A DNA stretch of 27,910 nt, from IMG/VR virus record IMGVR_UViG_3300009079_000094, positions 1-27,910 of that record. One strand, 5' to 3'. Positions 10,101 to 16,262 of the stretch are shown piece by piece; within the stretch, counting starts at the first letter, position 1, and each line of letters begins with the position of its first letter. Below the pieces are notes generated by a model, which worked only from the letters and a program-made list of their open reading frames with translations, made no database searches and was not told where the DNA came from. This DNA comes from a virus. Made by a program: the position numbers and the translations under genes.

Positions 10101-13100
10101 GGATCGTAAGTAGCATTTTGTGGAGTGTAAGTACCTGAGTAACCAAACTCTTTAACACAGTCAGCGGTAGCACTCACAAATGTGTGTACTTTATCTGTTC
10201 CTGCAGGACCAATGTAGCAAGTAAATGTAGTAGAAGATGTCGCAGTAATCTTGATCGGCTTACGATAAACTGGATCAGTTGGCCGTGGATGAGTAATTGA
10301 AACTGGGTTACCACCTTCATCTGGGCATGTAAACGTAATGCAAGAATCTGCAAGTACAATTTCTTGGCCGGGCTGAAGATCATGATCACCAATTGTGCTA
10401 ATCATCATTCCTGTTACAGGATCATAAGTTACACCAGTTGGTGTATATGTCTTTCCGGTATTATTAACAATGTCAACAAGTTGACGGAACGAGAGATCTG
10501 CTTGAGTAGATTCAGCATTACGTCCGACCGAAGTAACTTCAGAGATAGCATTAGCAACAGATGATACAAATGTATGTGGGAACAAGCCTGTTCCACCAGT
10601 ACCTACATTCATAGTAATTGTAGTTGCATCAACCTCGGTAACCAAACATGGCTTACGATAGAATGGGTGGTGAGCTGCTGGTGAAGTATGGTTAGTAGCA
10701 CCACTTCCCATGTCACAACTCATTGTAATACCGTTATCTGCAAACCAGACATAATCGCCAGGTTCTAAACTGTGAGTTCCTACCGTTGCAACAAAGATTC
10801 CAGTATTAGGATCGTAAGTAGCATTGGATGGAGTAAACTGAGCACCAAACTCAACACCAACATTGTCGGTAATTTCTTGTCGTGTATTAAACTGGAGATC
10901 TTCAATTGCTGCAACAGTCTGTGGCAGTTCATTAAGTATGGTTGACTCACCAGTTTTCTGACGATAAGCGATACCAGCTTGAATTGCGTTATAGTTACCA
11001 CCGGTAACCATGTCACGCTGTACGGCAGGTAAGATGTAATCTGTTACATCCCTACGGCAAGCGATGTTATCGTAATGGAAGTAGTTAGTATCGATATAAT
11101 TCAATACCGAATCTTGCATAAACTCTCGGTTAGCTTGAAGTAGCTTACGAGAATCTCGTCGAGCTTCCAAAATACCAGCGTCATCAGAGAATGTAATTTC
11201 AGCACCAAGTACCGAGATAGCATTTGGTAAAGCTGATACGAAGGTGTGGGCTTTATCGACTGTTGCTACACCAGCATTAATTGTAATAGTGGTTGCACCA
11301 ACATCTGTAATTTCACATGGTGTGTTGTAGCATGGATCTGGACGACCTGCTCCACCCAATGCTCGTGGATGTGCGATTTGACCAATGCTTCCATCACCTT
11401 CACAAGCAAGAAGAATACTTTCTGGCTTGAATAGTATCTTATCACCTGGTTCTAAATTATGAGTACCGATGGTCATTATCATAACACCGGTAATGTGATC
11501 GTAATCTACACCAGTAGGAGTAAATGTAGCACCGTTAGCTCGTAGTTGCGTAATAATTTCATCGAAAGCACCATCGACTCGAGCTGAACTAATGTAAGAG
11601 TTCGCATCAAGAATTTCGTTAGTACGATCTTTCAGGAATCGGTAAGCACCAATTGTTTCATTTCGTTGCTCACCTATAACCTTAGATGCAGATGCCATGT
11701 AGTATGCATTACCGGCGGTTACTGCATTATAGTTTGTGTCAAGAAGCATGTCATTCTTAACTGCTGGCATGATGTAGTCAGTAGTATCTCTACGGCATGC
11801 AACACTATCATATGAGTAGAACTGATCGTTATTGTCGATCCAGTTGGTCAACTCAGTTTGAATGAATGTTCTATTATCTTGGAGAAGTTCCCGAGCTGCA
11901 GTTTGTTCAACAGATGTTGGTACCCAAGTAATTGGGTTAATGTTTTCTTCACCGTATTGAAGAACATTGTACAGTTCTTGCATCGAGGTATTTGCTCGTG
12001 CTACAATTGCTGGATCACCTTCGAAGAGATCTTGCACTCGAGCTTGCATGTACTCGTTAGCACCAAGGGTTTCTTCAAGCTGCTCGCCTGGGACTACATA
12101 TGAAATTGGTGAACGGTAAGAAATACCTGCTAATCGACCCCAGTAGTTACTATCAAGAGCAATGTCATATCCAAGACCATCGAGGATAATCTTAGAATCT
12201 CGCTCACACTTATCAGCATCATATCCTTTATAACCCAGTCCGCCCGAAGCAGTATTTGCAGTTATGAAGTCGACCATGTCGTCGATGATAAGTGGCTCAT
12301 TTGCTTCGATAGTGTCGGCAAATGCTGTGTTACCAAATATGTTAGCAGCGCTAGTAGACTTAGGAGCAAAGAACCTTGTGGTACCTTTTGCTCGCATTGA
12401 GATGTCACCGAACTGAGTACCTGAGTTGTTCAATGTCATTTGTCCGCCGTTCAAGGCGTAGAATGCAATACGTACGAAGATTGACAGAGAACCAATACCG
12501 TTTACACCAGCACCATCCCGTGCTACATAACCGATACCGTTCTGAGTACGAGGTGTGAAACCAAAACATAGTACATATGTATATAGTGAATCTGGATCTA
12601 GAACTCTTCGGTCTGCAAGTACACAACCACCACCTCGACCTACCAACCTGTTAGGGAAGTCATCAATACCGATCGACTCAACAGTACCTGTTCCGCCTGA
12701 TTCACATTGTACGGTATCACCTACCGCAAAACCTCGATTGTTCTTAAGGTTTCGTACTCGAATCTTACGATTTTGGTTGACGTCACGATCAATACCCTGA
12801 GCTGCATCCATGCTGTCATCCCAAGAGAGATAACCAACTGCACCAGATGAGAATGTAACTTCATCACCTTCTTGCCACAACGACAATGCAGGGTTAGCAT
12901 TTTGTCCTGTCATGCCAACTTCAAGTGTAAACTCTCTACCAAGGTCAGCTAGTGTACCTTTGGTGTTGTATGGGTTAAGAGGTGGTTCAACATCAGAACG
13001 AACAAAGTTTGAAAGCTGAGTTGAGTCTCTCAAGTATGGAGAACGAAGTAACTTAGCGCCTGGTCGATAAGCAACCGCGAATCCACCTTCTGGGAAATCG

Positions 13101-14809
13101 AAGTTATCGATCTTCCAGTTCATGTAAGAGAAGCCCTGTACATAACAACCAGAACCTACTAGAATCGCATTGTTATTTTCATAACCTGGAAGTGCTTCAA
13201 TAACCGTGGCATACTGACCAGATGTAGAAGTAACCGAACAATCATCCGGCAACATCAAGTTACCCTTGGTGTAATATGTTCCTGGCCCTGCAGAAATATG
13301 AACTGAGTTGTTTAAAGCATTTCGATCAAATGATCCACCAGCCTTTTCTAAACAAAGCTCAAACGCTCGTTCCATACTTTGAACTGGCTGTAACAGAGTT
13401 CCTGGGTTGTCATCATTACCTGATGCAGCATCAACGTGAACTTTAAGAGCCTGTGCAGTACTCTTCGATACTTCGTCAAATAATTGACTGTAAGAAATTT
13501 GTTCTGTTTGACCTGTCTTTTCGTTCTTAATAGCAAAGTAGCTATCTTGATCAAGAGGTGGCTCAAACTTATCATTGAGATCCATGTCAAAGTCGACAAG
13601 AGTAGAATCCTTAACGATACCATTGTCGAACGTTGACTTAGTAACATCACCACTGTCGAACGTTGATCTTGTTTGACTAAAGCCATCAGCACTTGAACTC
13701 GTGATGGTCATGTTCTGAGCTACTACATTATCCATCGTTCCTGTAAAGGATGAATTAACAATTTCAGAATTCTGAATTGTACCTTGGTCAATTGTAGTAT
13801 TGGTAAAGACGTTGTTATTGCCGGTACCATCAGAGAAGTCTGAGTTAATGATTTCAACATTATCAAGATCAGACTGAGTAATTGTAACGTTGTTTGCTGT
13901 TGAATCTTCAATTGCGCCATCTGTAAACGTTGAATTAGCAATTTCTAAATTATCAGCAGTGCTATCGGTGATTGTAGAATCATCAATAGTAGAATTTGTA
14001 AGTACTACATTATTACCAGTACCGTTATTAAATTCAGAATCAGTTATAACAACGTTGCTTGCAACCGAATCTTCAATTTCACCGTTCGTAAAGACAGAAG
14101 TATCAATGGTAGATCTGGTAAGTACTACGTTGTTGCCGGTTCCGTCATTAAACTGAGAATCAGTAATAACTACGTTATTTGCGGTAGAGTCGTTTAACTC
14201 AGAATTTGTAAGTACTACATTGTTACCGGTAGAGTCAAAGATCTCTCCATCAGTAAACTCGGAATTTGTTATTACAATATTGTTAGCAGTGGAATCTTCA
14301 ATCGACCCATCATTAAATTCAGAATTTGTTATTACAACATTGTTTGCTGTACTATCATTAAGTTCTGAATTCGTGAGTACAACATTATTACCGGTTGAAT
14401 CATTAATCTCGCCGTCGTTGAACTCAGACTGAGTAATGATTACGTTGTTTGCTGTAGAGTCGTTAATCTCACCGATATTAAATTCGGATGAGGTAATGAT
14501 TAAGTTATTAGCATCCGAGTTCGTAATGACAGTATCGTCAATCGTCCCTCGTTCAAAGTTAGTATCTTCGATGTCAGAATTGTCGATAATGACTCGATCA
14601 ATGCGCAGGTCGTGGATGAACGCGCCGGAAATGTCTCCGCCGGTAATCGTGATCCGATCAAATACCTCGTACTGAATGGCCTGTACGAGTTCTTTACGAG
14701 TGATGTTTGATGTGCCATCATCACCTTGTACCAGATTGACAATAACAAATAGATCTTCTGATCTAGTATTATCACCGGTAATCGGAGGTAATTCTGAAAT
14801 CTTCGCCAT
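4112..14809 (-). CDS. Giant modular tail fiber/adhesin (3,565 aa)
   Basis: This very large fiber-like protein is probably a receptor-contact appendage. Modules in order: an N-terminal anchor-like segment (MAKISELPPITGDNTRSEDL; about 1-46); a beta-solenoid of NNVVITNSEF-like repeats (about 50-400); a pectate-lyase-like region (about 453-830) opening with VHVDAASGNDDNPGT; then a long array of helical C-x-RD modules (about 12 copies, 860-3300) mixed with 'YDPxTG...HTFVSA' beta modules (7 copies: five within about 1093-1771, one near 2690-2790, one near 2946-3048). The conserved-looking C-terminal domain (about 3355-3565) contains GGRIRWSGADELNNQYFARG and ends in a basic tail. There is no signal peptide, membrane segment or visible catalytic motif. 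A TATAAATA promoter and AAGGAAAGG site precede the start. Similar modules occur singly in marine T4-like phage fibers as I recall; the copy number here is exceptional. Host target unknown. Confidence 0.85.
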   Translation of the reverse strand: MAKISELPPITGDNTRSEDLFVIVNLVQGDDGTSNITRKELVQAIQYEVFDRITITGGDISGAFIHDLRIDRVIIDNSDIEDTNFERGTIDDTVITNSDANNLIITSSEFNIGEINDSTANNVIITQSEFNDGEINDSTGNNVVLTNSELNDSTANNVVITNSEFNDGSIEDSTANNIVITNSEFTDGEIFDSTGNNVVLTNSELNDSTANNVVITDSQFNDGTGNNVVLTRSTIDTSVFTNGEIEDSVASNVVITDSEFNNGTGNNVVLTNSTIDDSTITDSTADNLEIANSTFTDGAIEDSTANNVTITQSDLDNVEIINSDFSDGTGNNNVFTNTTIDQGTIQNSEIVNSSFTGTMDNVVAQNMTITSSSADGFSQTRSTFDSGDVTKSTFDNGIVKDSTLVDFDMDLNDKFEPPLDQDSYFAIKNEKTGQTEQISYSQLFDEVSKSTAQALKVHVDAASGNDDNPGTLLQPVQSMERAFELCLEKAGGSFDRNALNNSVHISAGPGTYYTKGNLMLPDDCSVTSTSGQYATVIEALPGYENNNAILVGSGCYVQGFSYMNWKIDNFDFPEGGFAVAYRPGAKLLRSPYLRDSTQLSNFVRSDVEPPLNPYNTKGTLADLGREFTLEVGMTGQNANPALSLWQEGDEVTFSSGAVGYLSWDDSMDAAQGIDRDVNQNRKIRVRNLKNNRGFAVGDTVQCESGGTGTVESIGIDDFPNRLVGRGGGCVLADRRVLDPDSLYTYVLCFGFTPRTQNGIGYVARDGAGVNGIGSLSIFVRIAFYALNGGQMTLNNSGTQFGDISMRAKGTTRFFAPKSTSAANIFGNTAFADTIEANEPLIIDDMVDFITANTASGGLGYKGYDADKCERDSKIILDGLGYDIALDSNYWGRLAGISYRSPISYVVPGEQLEETLGANEYMQARVQDLFEGDPAIVARANTSMQELYNVLQYGEENINPITWVPTSVEQTAARELLQDNRTFIQTELTNWIDNNDQFYSYDSVACRRDTTDYIMPAVKNDMLLDTNYNAVTAGNAYYMASASKVIGEQRNETIGAYRFLKDRTNEILDANSYISSARVDGAFDEIITQLRANGATFTPTGVDYDHITGVMIMTIGTHNLEPGDKILFKPESILLACEGDGSIGQIAHPRALGGAGRPDPCYNTPCEITDVGATTITINAGVATVDKAHTFVSALPNAISVLGAEITFSDDAGILEARRDSRKLLQANREFMQDSVLNYIDTNYFHYDNIACRRDVTDYILPAVQRDMVTGGNYNAIQAGIAYRQKTGESTILNELPQTVAAIEDLQFNTRQEITDNVGVEFGAQFTPSNATYDPNTGIFVATVGTHSLEPGDYVWFADNGITMSCDMGSGATNHTSPAAHHPFYRKPCLVTEVDATTITMNVGTGGTGLFPHTFVSSVANAISEVTSVGRNAESTQADLSFRQLVDIVNNTGKTYTPTGVTYDPVTGMMISTIGDHDLQPGQEIVLADSCITFTCPDEGGNPVSITHPRPTDPVYRKPIKITATSSTTFTCYIGPAGTDKVHTFVSATADCVKEFGYSGTYTPQNATYDPNTGVFVASIGKHNVQVGDYVEIKPESVVFSCDNGNGPEDHASPEQHHPFYKKPVLVTAVTTTSITMNVGAGGGYTGVHTFVSADVGAIIADPLVWTDPSSYLNYYTPTTATYDPATGVSVVTIPDHDLAIGDRIEFTPYSFTYTCSLDSNATEHQYPRVGDGNYKTAMEITNVAGNNITVNVGTGSGGTHTFVSVANDAVIKVTTNTAGQLAREQLQANRNMIQTEIMEYLDTQYFVFDGDKCSRDTGFIVDAARRSVATGSNYPAIYMGLGYRIGTVGADKVVNDQLTETVGAINYLKSEVSEELTGTALTRSNDAFDEIIDILSNGSGNADTIVWGTNAVDVAHANARVALQTNKTFIQAETVAHIADTYPNLTYDTAKCLRDTGYMIDAISWDIQHGSNAGAVNFARLYFENAMAVLPEDQVVPTVRTWEYIAEVCYSVIRAIAITPTTGNVQTQDVSGGDLGIILGNKGRDLVTVVTKTIEADTLDWLPSYVEPTIEAGFETAVARMDGKTENLQTDVIEHIINVFNGLPYNKAKCFRDIGHIIDSVSKDIEYGGNASTIESAAFYFSRDDETSGDYEQLRSVNVLPLEVKGQMRDTAEEYPTANVSGLRTLINVLPEIQRVPTRLAFERLADVAEKVVTETAITPSSANVPAQDTSGTAAPAATGTAVHDLIQAVAALVDDKTADYIPKATNPTVDPNRTVARKQIQMNKDFIAEDVVEYLRERYYTFDGEKCYRDMAILINAVKRDVLTDSNFNAVFNGLAYRIGTKLADNVITEQLTETVSAIEYTRDAAVAAVTDPTAKTKTLNSFNELIDIMTNGETAADNIVFGPSSSRGLNGLNAREQLKNNKAFMQAEITAYLADNYPSYVYDVAKCERDVGYLTDCVIFDTYHSGNSAVRGNAKLYFENAVSVLPVDQQAKTAETFIHIAEVAKYIVQDQDVDGLGLKSSSNSATQNRDSGSAGLAVGNEVERLFSVVANAISNNSLESMPALEEPNSASNAYVDEFKTAFTELEAVIPSVQDGLYAHLAEYFEILPYSEDKCRRDTKYILDGISHDIQYGGNAATLGNAKLYFDNAVNTLPLEQREASKFAFTHMSELVEKIVQRQEIPLRPLDRFGVSTVAYDPVSGEMVTTTLAPHTLSLGDYIVIEKEGITFECNNPAVEISHPRVTDPVYRKPLRVSAVTATTFTVNVEPAGGYTQAHSFVSAKANAIIKVSNPYRQELGNVAGNPMIATRAKALGMIITNVVETGSYATFPTRVDPLQTWQSPTVIAGKEAVEDAVPALADNVLTYLTAVQNGLGFPGAKCRRDIGYLIDAVSHDVQYGGNFASRQSAGIYFENGVSVLPADTRKQTADIYDYLGLVMSQVVQENDVSQFTTYTPTNATYDPASGVFTATIGSNNFKVGDLVWFAPESIVFSCNMGSGNQNHRSPESHHPYYNRGCPITAVEGTTITMNVGTGGTGQVAHTFVTADADSLANGPYQQFLGTPGTATEAAAAQSLIGIVEDVIRANSTDALPGLEGPDLSWVNSELIGAAEQIEDNVDHLANDLVHFINTEFNALDYNRAKCFRDVGYLLDAFSYDLNYGGNIASRWNADFYFWNNEYRVPENQREATAKSYRQLGVICKDIVLGKYAGQVAKGELGTQVEADKVEKLANVFYLTQINKDTKYLPAKQEPDYAYAGDKFTGAQFIIGENKINLAADTVRYVSAEYGFINLPLTRRDASNLLQAIANDFKYEDGTEVNSPSYTGSIAVGAQNAIRTFTSSFFDYKGQHAFPVFNSTTRGLKYQGSLQGPVGSGILASVTGQKPNHAYIVATNMAVSHYEGDIYYWDPTINDWRYDGPNNTELLDSFVGAWERMRDYMISNLSPDAAHSAMIAGLFNDCLIDNVVRPETLIFGSLVESIAHQFNGASAGVNRNALPLNFRNLGQPISAIASVLNEDGGRIRWSGADELNNQYFARGLRINGRTGRIEGRPFTSSVRKLARRASNSRASL
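5665..5970 (-). repeat. 'YDPxTG' beta module copy 7 (giant fiber)
   Basis: This copy encodes TYDPASGVFTATIGS, VGDLVWFAPESIVFSC, an ESHHPYYNRGC segment and VAHTFVTADA. It belongs to the HHPF/HHPY subtype, like copies 2 and 4. Confidence 0.8.
6440..6760 (-). repeat. 'YDPxTG' beta module copy 6 (giant fiber)
   Basis: This isolated copy encodes AYDPVSGEMVTT, LSLGDYIVIEKEGITFEC, SHPRVTDPVYRKP and AHSFVSA. It belongs to the HPR-DPVYRKP subtype and is separated from the main cluster by more than 2.7 kb of C-x-RD modules. Confidence 0.8.
9495..11530 (-). repeat. Five consecutive 'YDPxTG' beta modules in the giant fiber, with two C-x-RD modules between copies 1 and 2 and after copy 5 elsewhere
   Basis: Five copies of a roughly 100-residue module lie at about 11530-11215, 10850-10555, 10460-10150, 10135-9830 and 9795-9495. 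Each opens with YTPxxATYDPxTG, continues with GxHxLxxGD and a strand ending in Ser/Thr-Cys, then His/Pro-rich residues, and closes with TTITMNVG and HTFVSA. Copies 3 to 5 are nearly back to back; one C-x-RD module lies between copies 1 and 2. Copies 6 and 7 lie near 6760-6440 and 5970-5665. Confidence 0.85.
13720..14660 (-). repeat. DNA repeats encoding a beta-solenoid (NNVVITNSEF-type)
   Basis: Irregular tandem repeats encode units such as DSTANNVVITNSEFNDG and GTGNNVVLTNS in residues about 50-365 of the giant fiber. The hydrophobic residues alternate in pentapeptide-like steps, expected of a right-handed beta-helix. Unit length varies because 'NDGEIEDSTA' and 'STID' segments are present in some turns and absent in others. 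Confidence 0.85.
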
Positions 14810-14831
14810 CTAGCCTTTCCTTTTTACTTTA

Positions 14832-14839
14832 TATTTATA
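14832..14839 (-). promoter_or_regulatory. T4-type late promoter (TATAAATA)
   Basis: An exact match to the T4 late-promoter -10 consensus TATAAATA (extended CTTATAAATATAAAG) lies in the 53-base gap before the giant fiber gene, 22 bases upstream of its ATG. A ribosome binding site (AAGGAAAGG) follows directly, giving a very short leader. Confidence 0.7.
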
Positions 14840-14862
14840 AGACCATTATTGGACTAATGTGA

Positions 14863-16065
14863 CTATTCGCTTGGTAAGCGACTTTCTAAAACTTCTACTT
14901 TTTCTTTCAATTCTTTAATTGCTTCCAATAGTAGAGGGATAAGGCCATTGTAGTTCACGCCTTTATACACTCCATCATTTTTTTGTATATCATAAATAAC
15001 TTCAGGCAGGACTCTTTCAACTTCCTGTGCTATAACACCGGATTCGACAGTATCACTACCAATTTTATTAAATGTGTACCCATTCACCGACATAAGTTTG
15101 TCTAGGCTGTTGGGTATAATCATTAAATTTTCTTTTAATCGTTGATCAGATGCGGTAACAACGTTGCCCGATGCAGTAATGTTACCAGTAACCGTTAGGT
15201 TAGTATCGATTTGAGCGGTTCCTGAAACGTCAAGATCACCCAGAACATTAAACCCTCCAGTAGTCCACTCAGCAGTAGAGTACTCTGATCCTGCAAGTGT
15301 AACTCGTAGTTGTCCAACAGGATTCGCACCGTCGAGAGTTCCTCTAACATGTGCGGCATAGCCCGAACCTTCGAAACTAATCTTTCGTTGTTGTATATCT
15401 TTTGGCGTATTTAATGTAGTAATATCAGTACTAGCGTTATAGTTAACACTTACATTAGCAGGACCAACCCCAGGTTGAAGTGCACTACCGACTCGAGCAT
15501 TTGTGAAGTAAAGATTAGTGGAACCTTCAGGAACGTCATCGGTATCAGAGAATTGAGATGCACCAACAAATGAGGCCGCAGTAACAGTTCCAGTACATAC
15601 AATACTAGGAATTGTTAATACACCTGCAGTTGAAAGTTCAAACTTAACAGGAGCGACGCCAGTGTCGATAATAAAGTTTGAGTCGGCTTGAGTATCATCA
15701 ATACCCACATCCCAACTAAAGCTTCCATCGGTGAAACGAACTTGGCCACCAGATGCAACGTTATTAAATATGGCGGCAGGATTAGCAGCAGATGTAATCT
15801 CAACGGGAGATCCGAATGCAACCGTGCCGGAACTTGATGCAGAGTTAATAAGATCAGTTTTAAGATCACCACCGTTACCTGCATCTACAACAAGATTATC
15901 AGCTGTAAAAATACCGGTTAGTGTAGCGTCTCCGTCTGTTGTATCCCCAGAGCCTGACGCAGTCATTACTTCGTCTTTGAATATGCCGACCATTTCATTA
16001 GTCTTAGCAAGCCAATTCTCAAACGTCTGACTGGTAGTTACTTCGGTTATTAGTGGTTTTGCCAT
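14863..16065 (-). CDS. Tail fiber with C-terminal S74 intramolecular chaperone domain (400 aa)
   Basis: This is a fiber or tailspike protein that ends in a peptidase S74 (ICA/CIMCD) domain, which drives trimer folding and then cuts itself off. The N terminus (MAKPLITEVTTSQTFENWLA) is a probable attachment segment. Residues about 40-300 are beta-rich, with a DTDDVPEGSTNLYFTNARV block (174-192) that I recall from marine phage fibers. The S74 domain begins near 300: TASDQRLKEN gives the catalytic Ser306 and Lys311, with expected cleavage between Ala305 and Ser306. Then come GVIAQEVERVLPEVI (343-357), NYNGLIPLLLEAIKEL and a C-terminal coiled coil (EKVEVLESRL). The start lies one base after the stop of the 60-aa gene. 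Cleavage would release a fragment of about 95 residues. Confidence 0.9.
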   Translation of the reverse strand: MAKPLITEVTTSQTFENWLAKTNEMVGIFKDEVMTASGSGDTTDGDATLTGIFTADNLVVDAGNGGDLKTDLINSASSSGTVAFGSPVEITSAANPAAIFNNVASGGQVRFTDGSFSWDVGIDDTQADSNFIIDTGVAPVKFELSTAGVLTIPSIVCTGTVTAASFVGASQFSDTDDVPEGSTNLYFTNARVGSALQPGVGPANVSVNYNASTDITTLNTPKDIQQRKISFEGSGYAAHVRGTLDGANPVGQLRVTLAGSEYSTAEWTTGGFNVLGDLDVSGTAQIDTNLTVTGNITASGNVVTASDQRLKENLMIIPNSLDKLMSVNGYTFNKIGSDTVESGVIAQEVERVLPEVIYDIQKNDGVYKGVNYNGLIPLLLEAIKELKEKVEVLESRLPSE

Positions 16066-16066
16066 T

Positions 16067-16249
16067 TTATTCGGATTCCAACTTTTGTATTCTGTCGTAA
16101 ATAAGTGTTATGCTCTTCTTGATTTCTACAATATCATCATGGAGCCTGTCAACTTTACGGTAGTACTTACGCTCTACTTTATATTTATTCAGCGCTTCAA
16201 CATCGGTATTGAGAACAGCACCGGTTATTGGATCTTTTTTACTTTGCAT
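16067..16249 (-). CDS. Small charged coiled-coil protein (60 aa)
   Basis: I do not recognise this small protein. The first 20 residues are polar (MQSKKDPITGAVLNTD). The rest is rich in Lys, Glu, Asp and Arg with hydrophobics spaced as in a coiled coil (VDRLHDDIVEIKKSITLIYD, then RIQKLESE). It has no membrane segment. It sits 13 bases after the DUF4815-type gene and ends one base before the S74 fiber gene, so it is probably co-translated with both. A coiled-coil linker, oligomerisation or fiber-assembly role would fit, but this is inference. The reading frame also contains an AATAAATATAAAG stretch that may act as a promoter for the downstream gene. Confidence 0.7.
   Translation of the reverse strand: MQSKKDPITGAVLNTDVEALNKYKVERKYYRKVDRLHDDIVEIKKSITLIYDRIQKLESE
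16182..16189 (-). promoter_or_regulatory. Possible internal late-promoter-like element (AATAAATA)
   Basis: The coding strand reads GAATAAATATAAAG inside the 60-aa gene, about 117 bases upstream of the S74 fiber start. It extends the same octamer found in two intergenic gaps. Because it lies in coding sequence (Asn-Lys-Tyr-Lys codons) it may be coincidence. Confidence 0.3.
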
Positions 16250-16262
16250 GATAAGTCTACCC

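Larger units (their letters stand above)
4880..12260 (-). repeat. Array of about 12 C-x-RD helical modules in the giant fiber
   Basis: Recurrent segments of the form Y-(D/N)-x-x-K-C-x-R-D-x-G-Y-x-x-D-A with a following YGGN or TGSN turn occur with their Cys codons near 12205, 11790, 11050, 9370, 8950, 8477, 7880, 7460, 6965, 6170 and 5390. A last degenerate copy near 4925 has LTRRD without the Cys. Two subtypes are visible: one followed by LAYRIGT...QLTETVGAI, the other by LYFENAVSVLP. Confidence 0.8.

Noticed and set aside
13890-14432. Plus-strand frames (88 and 70 aa) over the beta-solenoid region
   Set aside because: They mirror the repetitive DNA of the giant fiber gene and show no independent features.
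14840-14862. CCAATAATGG near-palindrome as a terminator between the S74 fiber and the giant fiber
   Set aside because: The inverted arms are too short and AT-rich to form a stable hairpin, and it is followed by promoter sequence rather than a T tract.
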